Assembly (NCBI RefSeq): GCF_000949455.1
Contig: NZ_JXXK01000015.1
Coordinates: 31,586 to 95,585 of the forward strand
Source of the DNA: Ruthenibacterium lactatiformans
Lineage (GTDB): Bacteria; Bacillota; Clostridia; Oscillospirales; Ruminococcaceae
DNA length: 64,000 bases
Direction: 5' to 3'
The notes under the pieces are model-generated. The model was not told where the DNA came from and searched no databases. It worked only from the letters and a program-made list of their open reading frames with translations. The stretch's first letter is position 1, and each line of letters begins with the position of its first letter. The translations under genes were made by a program, and so were the position numbers. Positions 25,258 through 34,819 of the stretch are shown one piece after another.

Positions 25258-27174
25258 TCAATCCAATTCCAGCGCGCCGGTATAAAGCTGGTAATAAGTC
25301 CCCTTCAGGGCCAGCAACTCGTCGTGCGTACCGCGCTCAATGATGCGTCCGTGGTCCAGCACCATGATGGCGTCGGCGTTTTTCACAGTGCTCAGCCGGT
25401 GTGCGATGACAAACACCGTGCGGCCCGTCATCAGCGCGTCCATGCCCCGTTGTACAATGGCCTCGGTGCGGGTGTCGATGGAACTGGTCGCCTCGTCCAG
25501 GATCATCACGGGCGGGTCCGCCACCGCCGCGCGGGCAATGGCCAGCAGCTGTCTCTGCCCCTGGGACAGGCTTGCGCCGTTGCCGCTCAGCGGCGTATCA
25601 TAGCCCTGCGGCAGGCGTGTGATGAAATCGTGCGCACCCGCCAGCTTGGCCGCGGCGATGCACTCCTCGTCACAGGCGTCCAGGCGCCCGTAGCGAATGT
25701 TGTCCATCACCGTTCCGGTGAACAGGTTGGTATCCTGCAGCACAACGCCCAGGCTGCGGCGCAGGTCTGCCTTTTTTATTTTATTGATATTGATGCCGTC
25801 ATAGCGGATCTTGCCGTCCGCGATATCGTAAAAACGGTTGATAAGATTGGTGATGGTCGTCTTGCCCGCGCCGGTGGAGCCCACAAAAGCCACCTTCTGG
25901 CCGGGCTTTGCATACAGCGTCACATCATGCAGCACCGTTTTGCCTTCTTCGTAGGCGAAATCCACGTCAAACAGACGCACATCGCCGGTCAGGCGGGTAT
26001 AGGTGGTGGTGCCGTCGCCGTGCGGATGCTTCCAGGCCCATACGTTTGTGCGCGCCGCGCACTCCTCCAGCGTGCCGTCCGCCCCCTCTTTCGCGTTCAC
26101 CAGCGTCACATAGCCCTCGTCGGTTTCCGGCTGCTCGTCGATGAGCGCAAAAATGCGCTGCGTGCCGGCCAGGCCCATGACGATGGAATTGATCTGATTG
26201 GACACTTGGCTGACATTGCCGGAAAACTGTTTCGTCATGTTCAGAAACGGCACCACGATGCTGATGCTGAACGCCAGACCTGAAATGCTCAGGTTGGGCG
26301 CTCCGCTCAGCAGCAGAATTCCGCCGGCCAGCGCCACCACCACATACAGCACATTGCCGATGTTGTTCAGAATGGGCATGAGCATGTTGGCGTAGCGGTT
26401 GGCTTTTTCGGCGTCGGAAAAAAGGGCGTCGTTGATGGCGTCGAAGGCGCGCTTGGCCTCCTGCTCATGGCAGAACACCTTAACGACCTTCTGACCGTTC
26501 ATCATTTCCTCAATGTAGCCCTCGGTACGGCCCAGCGCCTGCTGCTGGCGTACAAAATATTTGGCGGAGCCGCCGCCGATCCTGCGCACCACAAGCACCA
26601 TGCACACCACGCCCAGCACCACCACAGCGGCCAGCCAGATGCTGTAATACAGCATGATGCCGAACACCGTTATCACCGTTACGGCGGAGATCAGCAGCTG
26701 CGGGAAGCTCTGGCTGATCATCTGGCGCAGCGTGTCGATATCGTTGGTATAATAGCTCATGATATCGCCATGATTGTGGGTATCGAAATAGCGGATGGGA
26801 AGGTCCTGCATGCCGTTGAACATCTTCTCGCGCATTTTTTCCAGCGAGCCCTGCGTGATGACGGCCATGAGCTGAGTATATACAACGCCCGCTGCCAGGC
26901 TGAGGACATAAAACACCGCCAACAACGCCACAAGTCCCAAAATGCGGCCGGATACGGCGGACCAATCGCCGCTCTGCCAGCTCTGCTCCACGGCGGCAAT
27001 GACGTTCTGCATGAAGATGGACGGCACCGAACTGACGACGGCGTTGAACAGGATGCACGCCACGGTAACGGGCAGCAGCACCGGATAAAAACCGAACAGC
27101 GTGCGGATGAGACGGCCCAGCACGCCCTTGGGCGCGAGACGCTTTGCGGTTCCTTTATTCGGCATCGTCGTCAC
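25258..27174 (-). CDS. ABC exporter, fused permease/ATPase, subunit 2
   Basis: The 638-residue half-transporter has an N-terminal six-helix type I exporter domain and a C-terminal nucleotide-binding domain with Walker A VGSTGAGKTT, signature LSQGQRQLL and Walker B VMILDEATSS with the catalytic Glu. An insert between the domains (near residues 350-400, charged and Gly-rich) lengthens it relative to its partner. With the overlapping upstream gene it forms a heterodimeric multidrug/lipid-type exporter. The start overlaps the partner gene by 20 bases. Confidence 0.92.
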   Translation of the reverse strand: MTTMPNKGTAKRLAPKGVLGRLIRTLFGFYPVLLPVTVACILFNAVVSSVPSIFMQNVIAAVEQSWQSGDWSAVSGRILGLVALLAVFYVLSLAAGVVYTQLMAVITQGSLEKMREKMFNGMQDLPIRYFDTHNHGDIMSYYTNDIDTLRQMISQSFPQLLISAVTVITVFGIMLYYSIWLAAVVVLGVVCMVLVVRRIGGGSAKYFVRQQQALGRTEGYIEEMMNGQKVVKVFCHEQEAKRAFDAINDALFSDAEKANRYANMLMPILNNIGNVLYVVVALAGGILLLSGAPNLSISGLAFSISIVVPFLNMTKQFSGNVSQVSNQINSIVMGLAGTQRIFALIDEQPETDEGYVTLVNAKEGADGTLEECAARTNVWAWKHPHGDGTTTYTRLTGDVRLFDVDFAYEEGKTVLHDVTLYAKPGQKVAFVGSTGAGKTTITNLINRFYDIADGKIRYDGININKIKKADLRRSLGVVLQDTNLFTGTVMDNIRYGRLDACDEECIAAAKLAGAHDFITRLPQGYDTPLSGNGASLSQGQRQLLAIARAAVADPPVMILDEATSSIDTRTEAIVQRGMDALMTGRTVFVIAHRLSTVKNADAIMVLDHGRIIERGTHDELLALKGTYYQLYTGALELD

Positions 27175-28900
27175 CTGCCTTGTTCTGAGAGGTATACACC
27201 TCGCGGTAGATCTTATTTGTTTTCATAAGCTCCGCATGGGTACCCACGGCATTCACCGCGCCGCCGTCCATGACGACGATGCGGTCCGCGTCCTGTACGG
27301 AGGCGATGCGCTGGGCAATGATGATCTTTGTCGTTTCGGGTATATACCGGCGCAGCGCCTGGCGGATCAGTGCGTCGGTGCGCGTATCCACGGCACTGGT
27401 TGAATCGTCCAGGACCAGGATCTTGGGCTTTTTCAGCAGCGCGCGGGCAATGCACAGGCGCTGCTTCTGCCCTCCGGACACATTGGCGCCGCCCTGCTCG
27501 ATATGGGTGTCGTAGCCGTCCGGGAACTGGCGGATAAACTCATCCGCCTGCGCCAGGCGGCAGGCCTCCTCCATCTCTGCATCGGTGGCGTCCTTGTTTC
27601 CCCAACGCAGATTTTCCCGGATGGAACCGCTGAACAGCACGTTTTTCTGCAGCACCACGGCTACCTGGTCGCGCAGAGCCTCCAGGTCGTAGCCGCGCAC
27701 ATCCACACCGCCCACGCGCACAGCGCCCTCAGTGGCGTCATACAGACGGGAGATGAGCTGGATCAGCGTGGATTTGGACGAGCCCGTGCCGCCGATAATG
27801 CCGATGGTCTCGCCGGAACGAATGTGCAGGTCAATGCCGGAAAGCGCCATGCGCTCCGCCGTCTTTGCGTACTTGAAGCTCACATTATCAAAATCGATGG
27901 AGCCGTCCTTCACCTCGCGCACAGGGTTTTCCGGGCTTTGCAGCGCGCTCTCTTCGCACAGCACCTCCACGATGCGCTGAGCCGATTCACTGGCCATGGT
28001 GATCATCACGAACACCATGGAGAGCATCATCAGGCTCATCAATATCTGGAAGCTGTACGTGAGCATGGAGGACATCTGGCCCACATCCAGCGCAAGGCCG
28101 CGGCTGGTGATGACCGTATACGAGCCGAAGGACAGCACGAACACCATCACCGCATACACACAGAACTGCATGAGCGGGTTGTTGAAAGCAAGGATGCGCT
28201 CCGCTCTCGTGAAGTCCCGCTGGACGTCTGCTGCCGCCGCGCCGAATTTCTGTTTTTCATATTCCTCGCGCACATAGGACTTCACGACGCGCATACCTTT
28301 GATGTTTTCCTGCACAGAGCTGTTCAACGCGTCGTATTTTTTGAACACGCGCTTGAACAGCGGCATCGTGCTGCGCACCACCAGCGCCAGCCCCACGCCC
28401 AACACCGGGATGACCAGCAGGAAGATCACCGCCATCTTGCCGCCCATGATAAACGCCATCGCAAACGAAAACACCAGCATCAGAGGGCAGCGGATGGCCG
28501 TGCGCACGATCATCATATACGCCATCTGCACGTTGGTCACATCGGTGGTCATGCGTGTCACAAGGCTGGACACCGAAAACTTGTCGATGTTCTCGAAAGA
28601 ATAATCCTGTATTTTATAGAACATGTCCTTGCGCAGATTGCGCGCGAAGCCGCAGCTTGCGGTGGCGCAGGCGCTGCCCGCCAGCGCGCCGAAGGTGAGC
28701 GACAGCCCAGCCATCACCACCAGCACCGCGCCGTACTGCACAATGACGCCGATGGAGCACCCGGCTTTGATCTGGTTTACCAGATTCGCCGTGACAAACG
28801 GGATGATGCACTCCATCACCACCTCGCCCGAGACCAACAGCGGCGCGAGCAGCGAAGGCTTCTTGTACTCGCGGATGCTTTTGGCCAAAACGCTCAGCAT
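27155..28900 (-). CDS. ABC exporter, fused permease/ATPase, subunit 1
   Basis: The 581-residue half-transporter has six membrane segments, then Walker A IGGTGSSKST (Ser-Ser in place of the usual Gly-Ala/Cys-Gly), signature VSGGQKQRL and Walker B ILVLDDSTSA. The residue after the Walker B Asp is Asp rather than Glu, a degenerate catalytic site typical of one partner in heterodimeric exporters. The substrate is unknown. It is preceded by a roughly 200-base leader with a candidate operator and its own promoter. Confidence 0.92.
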   Translation of the reverse strand: MLSVLAKSIREYKKPSLLAPLLVSGEVVMECIIPFVTANLVNQIKAGCSIGVIVQYGAVLVVMAGLSLTFGALAGSACATASCGFARNLRKDMFYKIQDYSFENIDKFSVSSLVTRMTTDVTNVQMAYMMIVRTAIRCPLMLVFSFAMAFIMGGKMAVIFLLVIPVLGVGLALVVRSTMPLFKRVFKKYDALNSSVQENIKGMRVVKSYVREEYEKQKFGAAAADVQRDFTRAERILAFNNPLMQFCVYAVMVFVLSFGSYTVITSRGLALDVGQMSSMLTYSFQILMSLMMLSMVFVMITMASESAQRIVEVLCEESALQSPENPVREVKDGSIDFDNVSFKYAKTAERMALSGIDLHIRSGETIGIIGGTGSSKSTLIQLISRLYDATEGAVRVGGVDVRGYDLEALRDQVAVVLQKNVLFSGSIRENLRWGNKDATDAEMEEACRLAQADEFIRQFPDGYDTHIEQGGANVSGGQKQRLCIARALLKKPKILVLDDSTSAVDTRTDALIRQALRRYIPETTKIIIAQRIASVQDADRIVVMDGGAVNAVGTHAELMKTNKIYREVYTSQNKAGDDDAE

Positions 28901-28948
28901 AAAAAGATACCCCTTTCTCTCCGGCTCCGAGGAGCCTTTCTGTATTAT

Positions 28949-28966
28949 TTGTTATGACGCTAACAA
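28949..28966. promoter_or_regulatory. Perfect inverted repeat in the exporter leader
   Basis: TTGTTA and TAACAA flank six bases, making a perfect dyad 49 bases before the exporter start. MarR-type repressors and Rex both use such sites. The leader (28901-29100) holds no ORF but has GC hairpins and a T7 tract that could form an attenuator. Confidence 0.5.
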
Positions 28967-29106
28967 TTCGGCTCAAAAAAATCAGCCGCAGTCTCTTCGG
29001 CCGCCCTGCGACAGGCAGTGCGGCCCGACGCGGCCATGCGGGCTGCCGCCCGCGGCTCTTGAATTTTAAGCGCCAGCTATGCCCCGTTTGTTAGGGGACG
29101 AACCAT

Positions 29107-29135
29107 ATCTTACTGCTTTTTTTAAGGTTTGTCAA
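29107..29135 (-). promoter_or_regulatory. Promoter of the ABC exporter operon
   Basis: On the minus strand a perfect TTGACA (29135-29130) and TAAGAT (29112-29107) are spaced by 17 bases. Transcription would begin near 29100, leaving a leader of about 200 bases before the exporter gene. Confidence 0.85.
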
Positions 29136-29140
29136 TAGAA

Positions 29141-29178
29141 AAAGGGTACAGAAAGCGTTCAGCTTTCCGCACCCTTTT
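29141..29178 (-). terminator. Terminator of the carbohydrate operon
   Basis: A stem of about 13 bp with two mismatches (29144-29156 with 29162-29174) lies just past the sulfatase stop, followed on the minus strand by CCCTTTTTCTATT. Confidence 0.85.
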
Positions 29179-29195
29179 GCCCCTTTGGCAGCCGG

Positions 29196-30527
29196 TTATT
29201 GCTCCTTGTCCGCACGCAGGCGCCGGGTCACCTCCCGGGCAACACGCAGACCGTGCTGTGCATTTTCAGCGCCCAGCCGTGCAAGCGGGTCCGGCGCGCC
29301 GTGCAGCGTGCGCTCCAGCCATTCCGCCTCCAGCGCCTGCATCCGCGCCAGCACCTCCGGATACCGGGCCTTTACATCCGCCGTTTCCCGCGGGTCCTCT
29401 TCCGTATGATACAGGGCATATTCTGCAAAATCCCACAGGCCGGGGCTGAAGGTATGCACCATCTTCCAGCCGTCCTGTAAAACCGCCCTCTGGCAGGTAT
29501 ACAGCCCGTGCTCACACACAAGATATTCCCGGGGCGCCGCTGTTCCGTCCAGCGTGTCCTGTAGCGCTGTACCGTGCCACATCTCCGGTGCGGCCACGCC
29601 GAAAAAGCGCGCCGCGGCAGGCGCGATGTCCAGCCCATACACAGGATGGGCGCACACCTCGCCCCTGTGGGCGCCGCCCGGCAGCTTGAGCAGCATCGGG
29701 ATATGGATACAGCTGTCATGCACCGTGCCGTGCTCCAGGATCATCTGCCCCTCTCCATACTGCTCGCCGTGGTCCGCACTCAGTATCACGGCACAGTCGT
29801 CATACCAGCCTCTTTTTTTCAGGTATGCGCACATCTGCCCTACCAGATGGTCGGTATAGCGGATTTCGGCGTCATACAGGCGAAGCAGCTCCGCCAGCTC
29901 CCGTCGGCTGCGCACGCCCGTATGCCGGCCGCCTCGGTACAGCGGAGATGCGGCCAGCCGGGTGAGCTGTTCATCGGTTACGGCGGAGGTGTCCGGCTCA
30001 TAGCCGCGGTCGATCCATTCCGGCGGCGGGGACAGCGGCCCGTGAGGATCCCAGTAATGCAGATGCAGGAAAAGGTCTTCCCCACAAAAGCCGTCCAGAA
30101 AATCCATTGCCGCCTCATTCACCGCGGCGCCCGGAAAGCGCTGGAAATTTTCCGCACGGCAGCGGTAGGAGGGGTCGATCACATGGGAAAATCCATTGTA
30201 AAACCATGGCGCAGGATGCCGCCCGAACGAAGAAACCGCCGCCGTGTGCACGCCCTCCCAGGACAGTACACGGGGCAGGGCCGTTTCCGGCGGCGTGGCC
30301 ACGGAAAGTGCAGCCGTACCGTGGGTCTCCACGCCGTTGACCACGCCGAAGCACCCGGTAAACAGCGCTGCGCGGGCCGGCATGCAGGGCGTGTTGGAAG
30401 CATACGCCCGGGAAAAACGCACCCCGTCCGCCGCCAGCGCGTCGATGTGCGGCGTCGGCCGCCCATACCCGCAGCAGGACAAATGGTCCGGCCGCAGCGT
30501 GTCGATATCAAAATAGATGACCTTCAT
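29196..30527 (-). CDS. Sulfatase (type I, Cys-type)
   Basis: The 443-residue arylsulfatase-family enzyme begins with the metal-binding FDIDTLRPDHLSC and has the formylglycine site CMPAR (Cys48, Pro50, Arg52), followed by LFTG. Later metal/substrate residues are in ILSADHGEQYGE. The Cys must be oxidised to formylglycine by a radical-SAM maturase encoded elsewhere. There is no signal peptide, so it acts inside the cell on an imported sulfated sugar. It is the last gene of the importer operon and overlaps the previous gene by 4 bases. Confidence 0.9.
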   Translation of the reverse strand: MKVIYFDIDTLRPDHLSCCGYGRPTPHIDALAADGVRFSRAYASNTPCMPARAALFTGCFGVVNGVETHGTAALSVATPPETALPRVLSWEGVHTAAVSSFGRHPAPWFYNGFSHVIDPSYRCRAENFQRFPGAAVNEAAMDFLDGFCGEDLFLHLHYWDPHGPLSPPPEWIDRGYEPDTSAVTDEQLTRLAASPLYRGGRHTGVRSRRELAELLRLYDAEIRYTDHLVGQMCAYLKKRGWYDDCAVILSADHGEQYGEGQMILEHGTVHDSCIHIPMLLKLPGGAHRGEVCAHPVYGLDIAPAAARFFGVAAPEMWHGTALQDTLDGTAAPREYLVCEHGLYTCQRAVLQDGWKMVHTFSPGLWDFAEYALYHTEEDPRETADVKARYPEVLARMQALEAEWLERTLHGAPDPLARLGAENAQHGLRVAREVTRRLRADKEQ

Positions 30528-31558
30528 CGTACTTCCCTTACAAAATGCCTGCGGCCGTGCTCATACAGGGCGCAGATCATTTCCTGTGTCAAAAAGGCGT
30601 TTTCCGCGGTGACATACATGGGCGCAAGCCCCAGCAGGCTCTGATAAAAGTTACCGATCTGCTTGACATGGCTGGTGCCCCAATATTGCTTGACGTCCCC
30701 GTATTCAAACATCTGTGCTGGGTCGTTGTCCGCAAGGCAGGTGAGGCCGTTGTTCAGCTCCACCCGCGCCTTGGGCCCTTCCATAACGGCTTTGCCCCGG
30801 GTGCACGCCAGCTCCAGACGAACCGGCTCGTCTGTGCAGTAGTGGTTCATCACATAAAAGGTGCCGTACGCACCGCCTTCAAATTCCACCCGTCCCTCGG
30901 CTGTGTCCTCCACCGGAATATCCGGGTGCGTGCGGTTGGCCAGGCTGGCCTGTACGCCTGTCACCGGACGGCCGATGAACCAGCGCATCAGGTCCAGCGT
31001 ATGGATGGCCTGGTCGATGATGACGCCGCCGCCCTCTTTATCCCAGGTGCCTTTCCAGTCGCTTTGGGAATAATATTCCGGTGAGCGGTCCCATGTCAGC
31101 AGCACGCGCGCCGCGCGCACCTCGCCCAAATCTCCGTTGTCCAGGCAACGGCGGATGAGCTGGGAACCCGCGTTATAGCGGTTCTGGAAAATGACGCCCA
31201 GCGTTCTGCCTGTGGCGGCCGCGGTGTCCAGCATACGGCGCGCGTCCGCCAGCGCAATGGCCATCGGCTTTTCTGTCAGCACATGGCAGCCGTGCTCCAT
31301 GGCAAGGCACGCCAGCGGCGCATGCAGATAGTGCGGCGTGCAGATATGCACCACATCCGGCTTTTCCTGCTCCAGCATCACTTCAAAATCCGTATACGCC
31401 CGGCAGCCGAAGCGCTCCGCCGCAGCCCCGGCACGCTCGGGCTTCACATCGCACACCGCCGTGAGCACGGCGTGCGGGTCCCTGGAGACCGGTACGGCAT
31501 GCATGGGGAATATCTTTCCGCAGCCTGCGATTACCGTTTTCAGTTTCCGTACTTCCAT
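30524..31558 (-). CDS. Gfo/Idh/MocA family oxidoreductase
   Basis: The 344-residue dehydrogenase has a Rossmann domain (VIAGCGKIFPMHAVPV), the family motif LTEKPMAIAL and the catalytic-domain stretch IIDQAIHTLDLMRWFIG with the active-site His. ATG 31558 is chosen over the ORF opening at 31648 because MEVRKLKTVIAGCG begins the conserved fold directly after a GGGGACGAAG stretch. It is one of two such enzymes in the operon, which may act in sequence as oxidation and re-reduction of the same sugar, as in known Gfo/Idh pairs; this is inference. Confidence 0.87.
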   Translation of the reverse strand: MEVRKLKTVIAGCGKIFPMHAVPVSRDPHAVLTAVCDVKPERAGAAAERFGCRAYTDFEVMLEQEKPDVVHICTPHYLHAPLACLAMEHGCHVLTEKPMAIALADARRMLDTAAATGRTLGVIFQNRYNAGSQLIRRCLDNGDLGEVRAARVLLTWDRSPEYYSQSDWKGTWDKEGGGVIIDQAIHTLDLMRWFIGRPVTGVQASLANRTHPDIPVEDTAEGRVEFEGGAYGTFYVMNHYCTDEPVRLELACTRGKAVMEGPKARVELNNGLTCLADNDPAQMFEYGDVKQYWGTSHVKQIGNFYQSLLGLAPMYVTAENAFLTQEMICALYEHGRRHFVREVR

Positions 31559-31685
31559 CACTTCGTCCCCTTTTGGCATCAGGCCGCCCCAAGGCAAGCT
31601 ATTGCCTTGAAACAGCCTGATGGATGGGCGGGGCGCACCGAAGCGCATCCCGCCGTTTCTGTTGTTTTTCTGCCGCCGCAGAAAT

Positions 31686-32405
31686 TCAGGCCTCCCGCTC
31701 TTTCACGAAGCGCTCGAACCAGATGTACGCCACTTCCTTGCCCGGCTCCGCCGTCAGGGAGTGGTCCAGCCCGGCGGGCACGAAGCTCCAGTCGCCCGCA
31801 TGATGGGCCACGCTCTCGTTTTCCACCGTCAGCGTGAAATCGGCATTGTCCAGGCCGTAGTTCCACTGGTCCACAGCGGGATGGCCTTTTTCCACAGTGC
31901 CTTCGCCCACGGCTTTCACCACACCCAGCAGATTGCGGCCTACCTCGCCGGAGTACAGCACCTGCCAGCTGCGGGTGTGGGGGCCCTTGCAGTCCTGCGT
32001 ATATTCGTGCGTCTCAGAGAAGGAACGGAAGATCGGCAGCGTTGTGTGGCACGCCGCATAATTTTTGTGGTCTCCCTCTGTCATATCCAGCACCAGGCAC
32101 AGGAATTCCAGATCCTCGACGGCGTGAATGGTAAAATCGCCGTTGTCAAAATCCGGCACAAAAAAAGCCAGTTCGGTGATGTTTCGGGCGAACTTATCCG
32201 TGGTGACATAGCCCTTGCCGGCTGTAAAGCAGTACACTGCGGTCTTATCTGCATATTTTTCCGGCTGCACATCATGCCCGGCCTTCAAAAAGCATTTGTA
32301 GTTGTGGGCGCCGGGGAACGTTCCGGGCAGCATTTCCATGCGGGAAAATCCGTTTGCGTCATACTGAGGCGCCATTTCTTCCTTTTTTACAATCGCGATA
32401 GACAT
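31686..32405 (-). CDS. Cupin-like protein, two-lobed
   Basis: The 239-residue protein is beta-rich and appears to contain two cupin-type barrels. One has GHDVQPEKYADKTAVYCFTAGKG and the second HPAVDQWNYGLDNADF then FVPAGLDHSLTAEPGKE, with His/Asp/Glu residues in metal-ligand positions. No exact family is recognised; sugar isomerases and glyoxylate-type cupins share this layout. ATG 32405 follows AAAGAGGG; the longer ORF runs back into the previous gene. Given the operon it may isomerise an oxidised sugar. Confidence 0.55.
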   Translation of the reverse strand: MSIAIVKKEEMAPQYDANGFSRMEMLPGTFPGAHNYKCFLKAGHDVQPEKYADKTAVYCFTAGKGYVTTDKFARNITELAFFVPDFDNGDFTIHAVEDLEFLCLVLDMTEGDHKNYAACHTTLPIFRSFSETHEYTQDCKGPHTRSWQVLYSGEVGRNLLGVVKAVGEGTVEKGHPAVDQWNYGLDNADFTLTVENESVAHHAGDWSFVPAGLDHSLTAEPGKEVAYIWFERFVKEREA

Positions 32406-32502
32406 TGTGTTTACCCTCTTTCTTGTTTTTCCGTGCCGGGTACAGCGTGCGCCGTCCCAAGCGGCGGTTTTTTCCGTTTTGCGTCTGCGCCGGGCCTCTG
32501 CT

Positions 32503-33975
32503 TTACAGCCCGGCGTATATGGGCGAGACAAACGCCCACTGGCCGTTCTTCTGGGCAAATTCCGCATGATACACGTCCATGCCCCCGCTGCCCTCGTCCT
32601 CTGCCTCCAGCACCATTTCATAGGCGCTGTCCGGCACGGCGGCATGAATTTTTACCGCCTCGGAATGCCAGGGCTTCACGTGCCAGGTTACGCCGCCGTC
32701 CAAAAGCTGCGCGATGGACGCCGTGTGCGTACGGCCGTTTACCGTCACGTTTACCACAGTGTCCGGCCCGCCCTCTATCTCGGCAACGACGGCGTCCGTC
32801 TGGGGGTGCAGCGTGCTCTTGTTGCGCACGGTCTCGCACTGCCAGGCAAAGGCCTGCGTGTCCTGTTCCAGCACACGGTTGTCGATCTCGTTTACCTCGA
32901 CAGGGCTTCCGTCGTGGTTTGTGGGCGAAAGCAGGCTGCGGCCCCGCAGGTACAGGTTCGCGCCGGCCAGCCGCCCGTCGGTTGTAATGCGCCCGGCCCA
33001 GCGCGTCAGCTCCTCGCTGTTTCCCCAGCCCATCTCCACCCGCAGCTTGTACGCACGGGCAGGCTTCGGGCGAAGCTGTTCGCCGCACAAAACCGCCAGC
33101 GGTCTGCAGTTTTTATAGATCACCAGCTTGTCGGCCCAGTATTCGCCCTTTACGGCGCAGCGCAGCTTTCTCTTTGCGCCGCGCACCGTCTCGCCCAGGC
33201 CCTGGCCGTTGACGGTAAAATCGCATTCGATCCGGTCGCCCGTCACCGCGTAGGCACGGCCCGAAAGCAGCGCCTCCCAAATGGCCTCCCGGCTTTTCTC
33301 CTTTGCCAAAACAGCCGTCAGGCCGTCGCCGTAGGAGCCGGGGAACCCGGCGTGGTGGTCGGTGGAGCCCAAAAAGCAGAACCGGCTGCCCCGCCGCAAT
33401 CCGGCGTATACCGTGTTGCGGGAATCCCGCGGGCCCATGTCGTGATAATACGGATAGGGAGCCGTTTCGCTCATGGCGCAGCCGTGCTTGGAGCATACCT
33501 CCACGCAGGGCGAGATGTTCTGGTCGTACAGCTCCCAATTGATGCCCCGGTATCCCGGCGTATAGCCGATGTGGTGCGGCACCGCGATGGCGCGCACGCC
33601 GCAATCCGCCACCAGCCGCGCAGGGCTGTCCCGATAAATGAGCGGGAATGTGTCATCCGGCGAGATGATGTGGTGGTCTCCGTAAAGCGAGGAATGCATC
33701 TCATAGCTTTGGAAGGTCACCAGTTCGCCGTCATTCTGCCGCGCCATCTCGGCCCGGATCTCGTCCCAGTGCTCCAGAAGCTTTTTAAAGCCCTCCCGGT
33801 GAAAATCCACGATAAATTCCGTCTCCGGCGTACGCGCATAGATGTCCGGCCACATGGCGTGTCCCGTAATGCAGCAAAAATCCAGATGGCTGCGGGCGAT
33901 CTTCAGCGCATTCTGCAGGCTTCCGAAACCATAGGTGATGCCGCAGTGGTTATGTAAATCTCCCCATAACAGCAT
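32503..33975 (-). CDS. PHP-type metallohydrolase (DUF3604/CehA-like)
   Basis: The 490-residue protein begins with the metal-binding motif WGDLHNHCG (His8, His10) followed by DFCCITGHAM, the PHP-domain arrangement. Further His residues are in MHSSLYGDHHIIS and TDHHAGFPGS. The C-terminal 150 residues form a beta-rich domain. PHP/DUF3604 proteins hydrolyse phosphoesters or carbamates, and many occur beside sugar genes without a known substrate. ATG 33975 has AAAGGAGC upstream. There is no signal peptide. Confidence 0.72.
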   Translation of the reverse strand: MLLWGDLHNHCGITYGFGSLQNALKIARSHLDFCCITGHAMWPDIYARTPETEFIVDFHREGFKKLLEHWDEIRAEMARQNDGELVTFQSYEMHSSLYGDHHIISPDDTFPLIYRDSPARLVADCGVRAIAVPHHIGYTPGYRGINWELYDQNISPCVEVCSKHGCAMSETAPYPYYHDMGPRDSRNTVYAGLRRGSRFCFLGSTDHHAGFPGSYGDGLTAVLAKEKSREAIWEALLSGRAYAVTGDRIECDFTVNGQGLGETVRGAKRKLRCAVKGEYWADKLVIYKNCRPLAVLCGEQLRPKPARAYKLRVEMGWGNSEELTRWAGRITTDGRLAGANLYLRGRSLLSPTNHDGSPVEVNEIDNRVLEQDTQAFAWQCETVRNKSTLHPQTDAVVAEIEGGPDTVVNVTVNGRTHTASIAQLLDGGVTWHVKPWHSEAVKIHAAVPDSAYEMVLEAEDEGSGGMDVYHAEFAQKNGQWAFVSPIYAGL

Positions 33976-33989
33976 GAGCGGCTCCTTTC

Positions 33990-34805
33990 TCAGCGGATCA
34001 TGTATTGTTCCAGATGGCGCTTCGCCAGCACGATGTGCTTCCAGCGGTTCTCCGGCTCGGCCCACACGTCGCCGTGGGGCTCGATGATGATATAGCCGTC
34101 ATAGCCCACATTCCACAGCATACCCAGCATCACGTTCCACTTCAGCTGGCCCATGCCTACGATAGGTTCGATCTCCCAGCCGTCGTCGCCATAGCGGAAA
34201 ATGTCCTTGGCATGGAAGTGCGCGATGCGGTTGGCGTAACGCTTCATGATCTCATAGGGGTCGTCCTTCATGTTGCGCATAATACCCACCGGGTCCAGCT
34301 TGATGTTGAACTCAGGCACTTCCTTCAGCAGCTTGTCCAAAATCCCGCGGGAATGGACGAAGTTTCCGCCGTGGCCCAGGTAGCAGGCCAGCTTGATGCC
34401 CTTTTTGTCCGCGATGTCCTTATAGTAAAGATATTCTTTTTTGAACTCGGCGATATTCTTGTCCGGGTCCTCCGGGTCGTACTCGCCGGTGTTGAAAAAC
34501 GCCATCCTGCAGCCGATGGCCTCCGCCATGTCCAGAAATTCCAGCATGGTCCTGCGCACTGCCGCGCGCTCGTCCGGGTCCGGGCTGATGGTGTTCAGCC
34601 ACCAGAGGCCGCAGGCAGCGGGCTCCACGGGTGTATTTTCAAACGCAGGCTTGATTTTGTCCAGCGAGAAGTCCACGCCGCACTTTGAGTTGAACAGCAG
34701 TTCCACGCCGTCGATGCCCTGCTGCTGGGCCAGGTCCACCCAGCGGCGCAGGTCGGCTGCGTCCTTGCAGTCCTTCATCTCTACGATAAAACCGAGTTTT
34801 TTCAT
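33990..34805 (-). CDS. Sugar phosphate isomerase/epimerase (AP-endonuclease-2-like TIM barrel)
   Basis: The 271-residue TIM-barrel protein matches the xylose-isomerase-like superfamily, with GIDGVELLFN, LACYLGHGGNFV, FNIKLDPVGIM, RIAHFHAKDI and YIIIEPHGDVW. The His, Asp, Glu and Lys residues at barrel-strand ends are the usual metal site. It should isomerise or epimerise a keto- or aldose sugar. It sits directly between a Gfo/Idh dehydrogenase and the PHP hydrolase, with 14 bases to each. Confidence 0.85.
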   Translation of the reverse strand: MKKLGFIVEMKDCKDAADLRRWVDLAQQQGIDGVELLFNSKCGVDFSLDKIKPAFENTPVEPAACGLWWLNTISPDPDERAAVRRTMLEFLDMAEAIGCRMAFFNTGEYDPEDPDKNIAEFKKEYLYYKDIADKKGIKLACYLGHGGNFVHSRGILDKLLKEVPEFNIKLDPVGIMRNMKDDPYEIMKRYANRIAHFHAKDIFRYGDDGWEIEPIVGMGQLKWNVMLGMLWNVGYDGYIIIEPHGDVWAEPENRWKHIVLAKRHLEQYMIR

Positions 34806-34819
34806 GTTCTATTCCTCCT

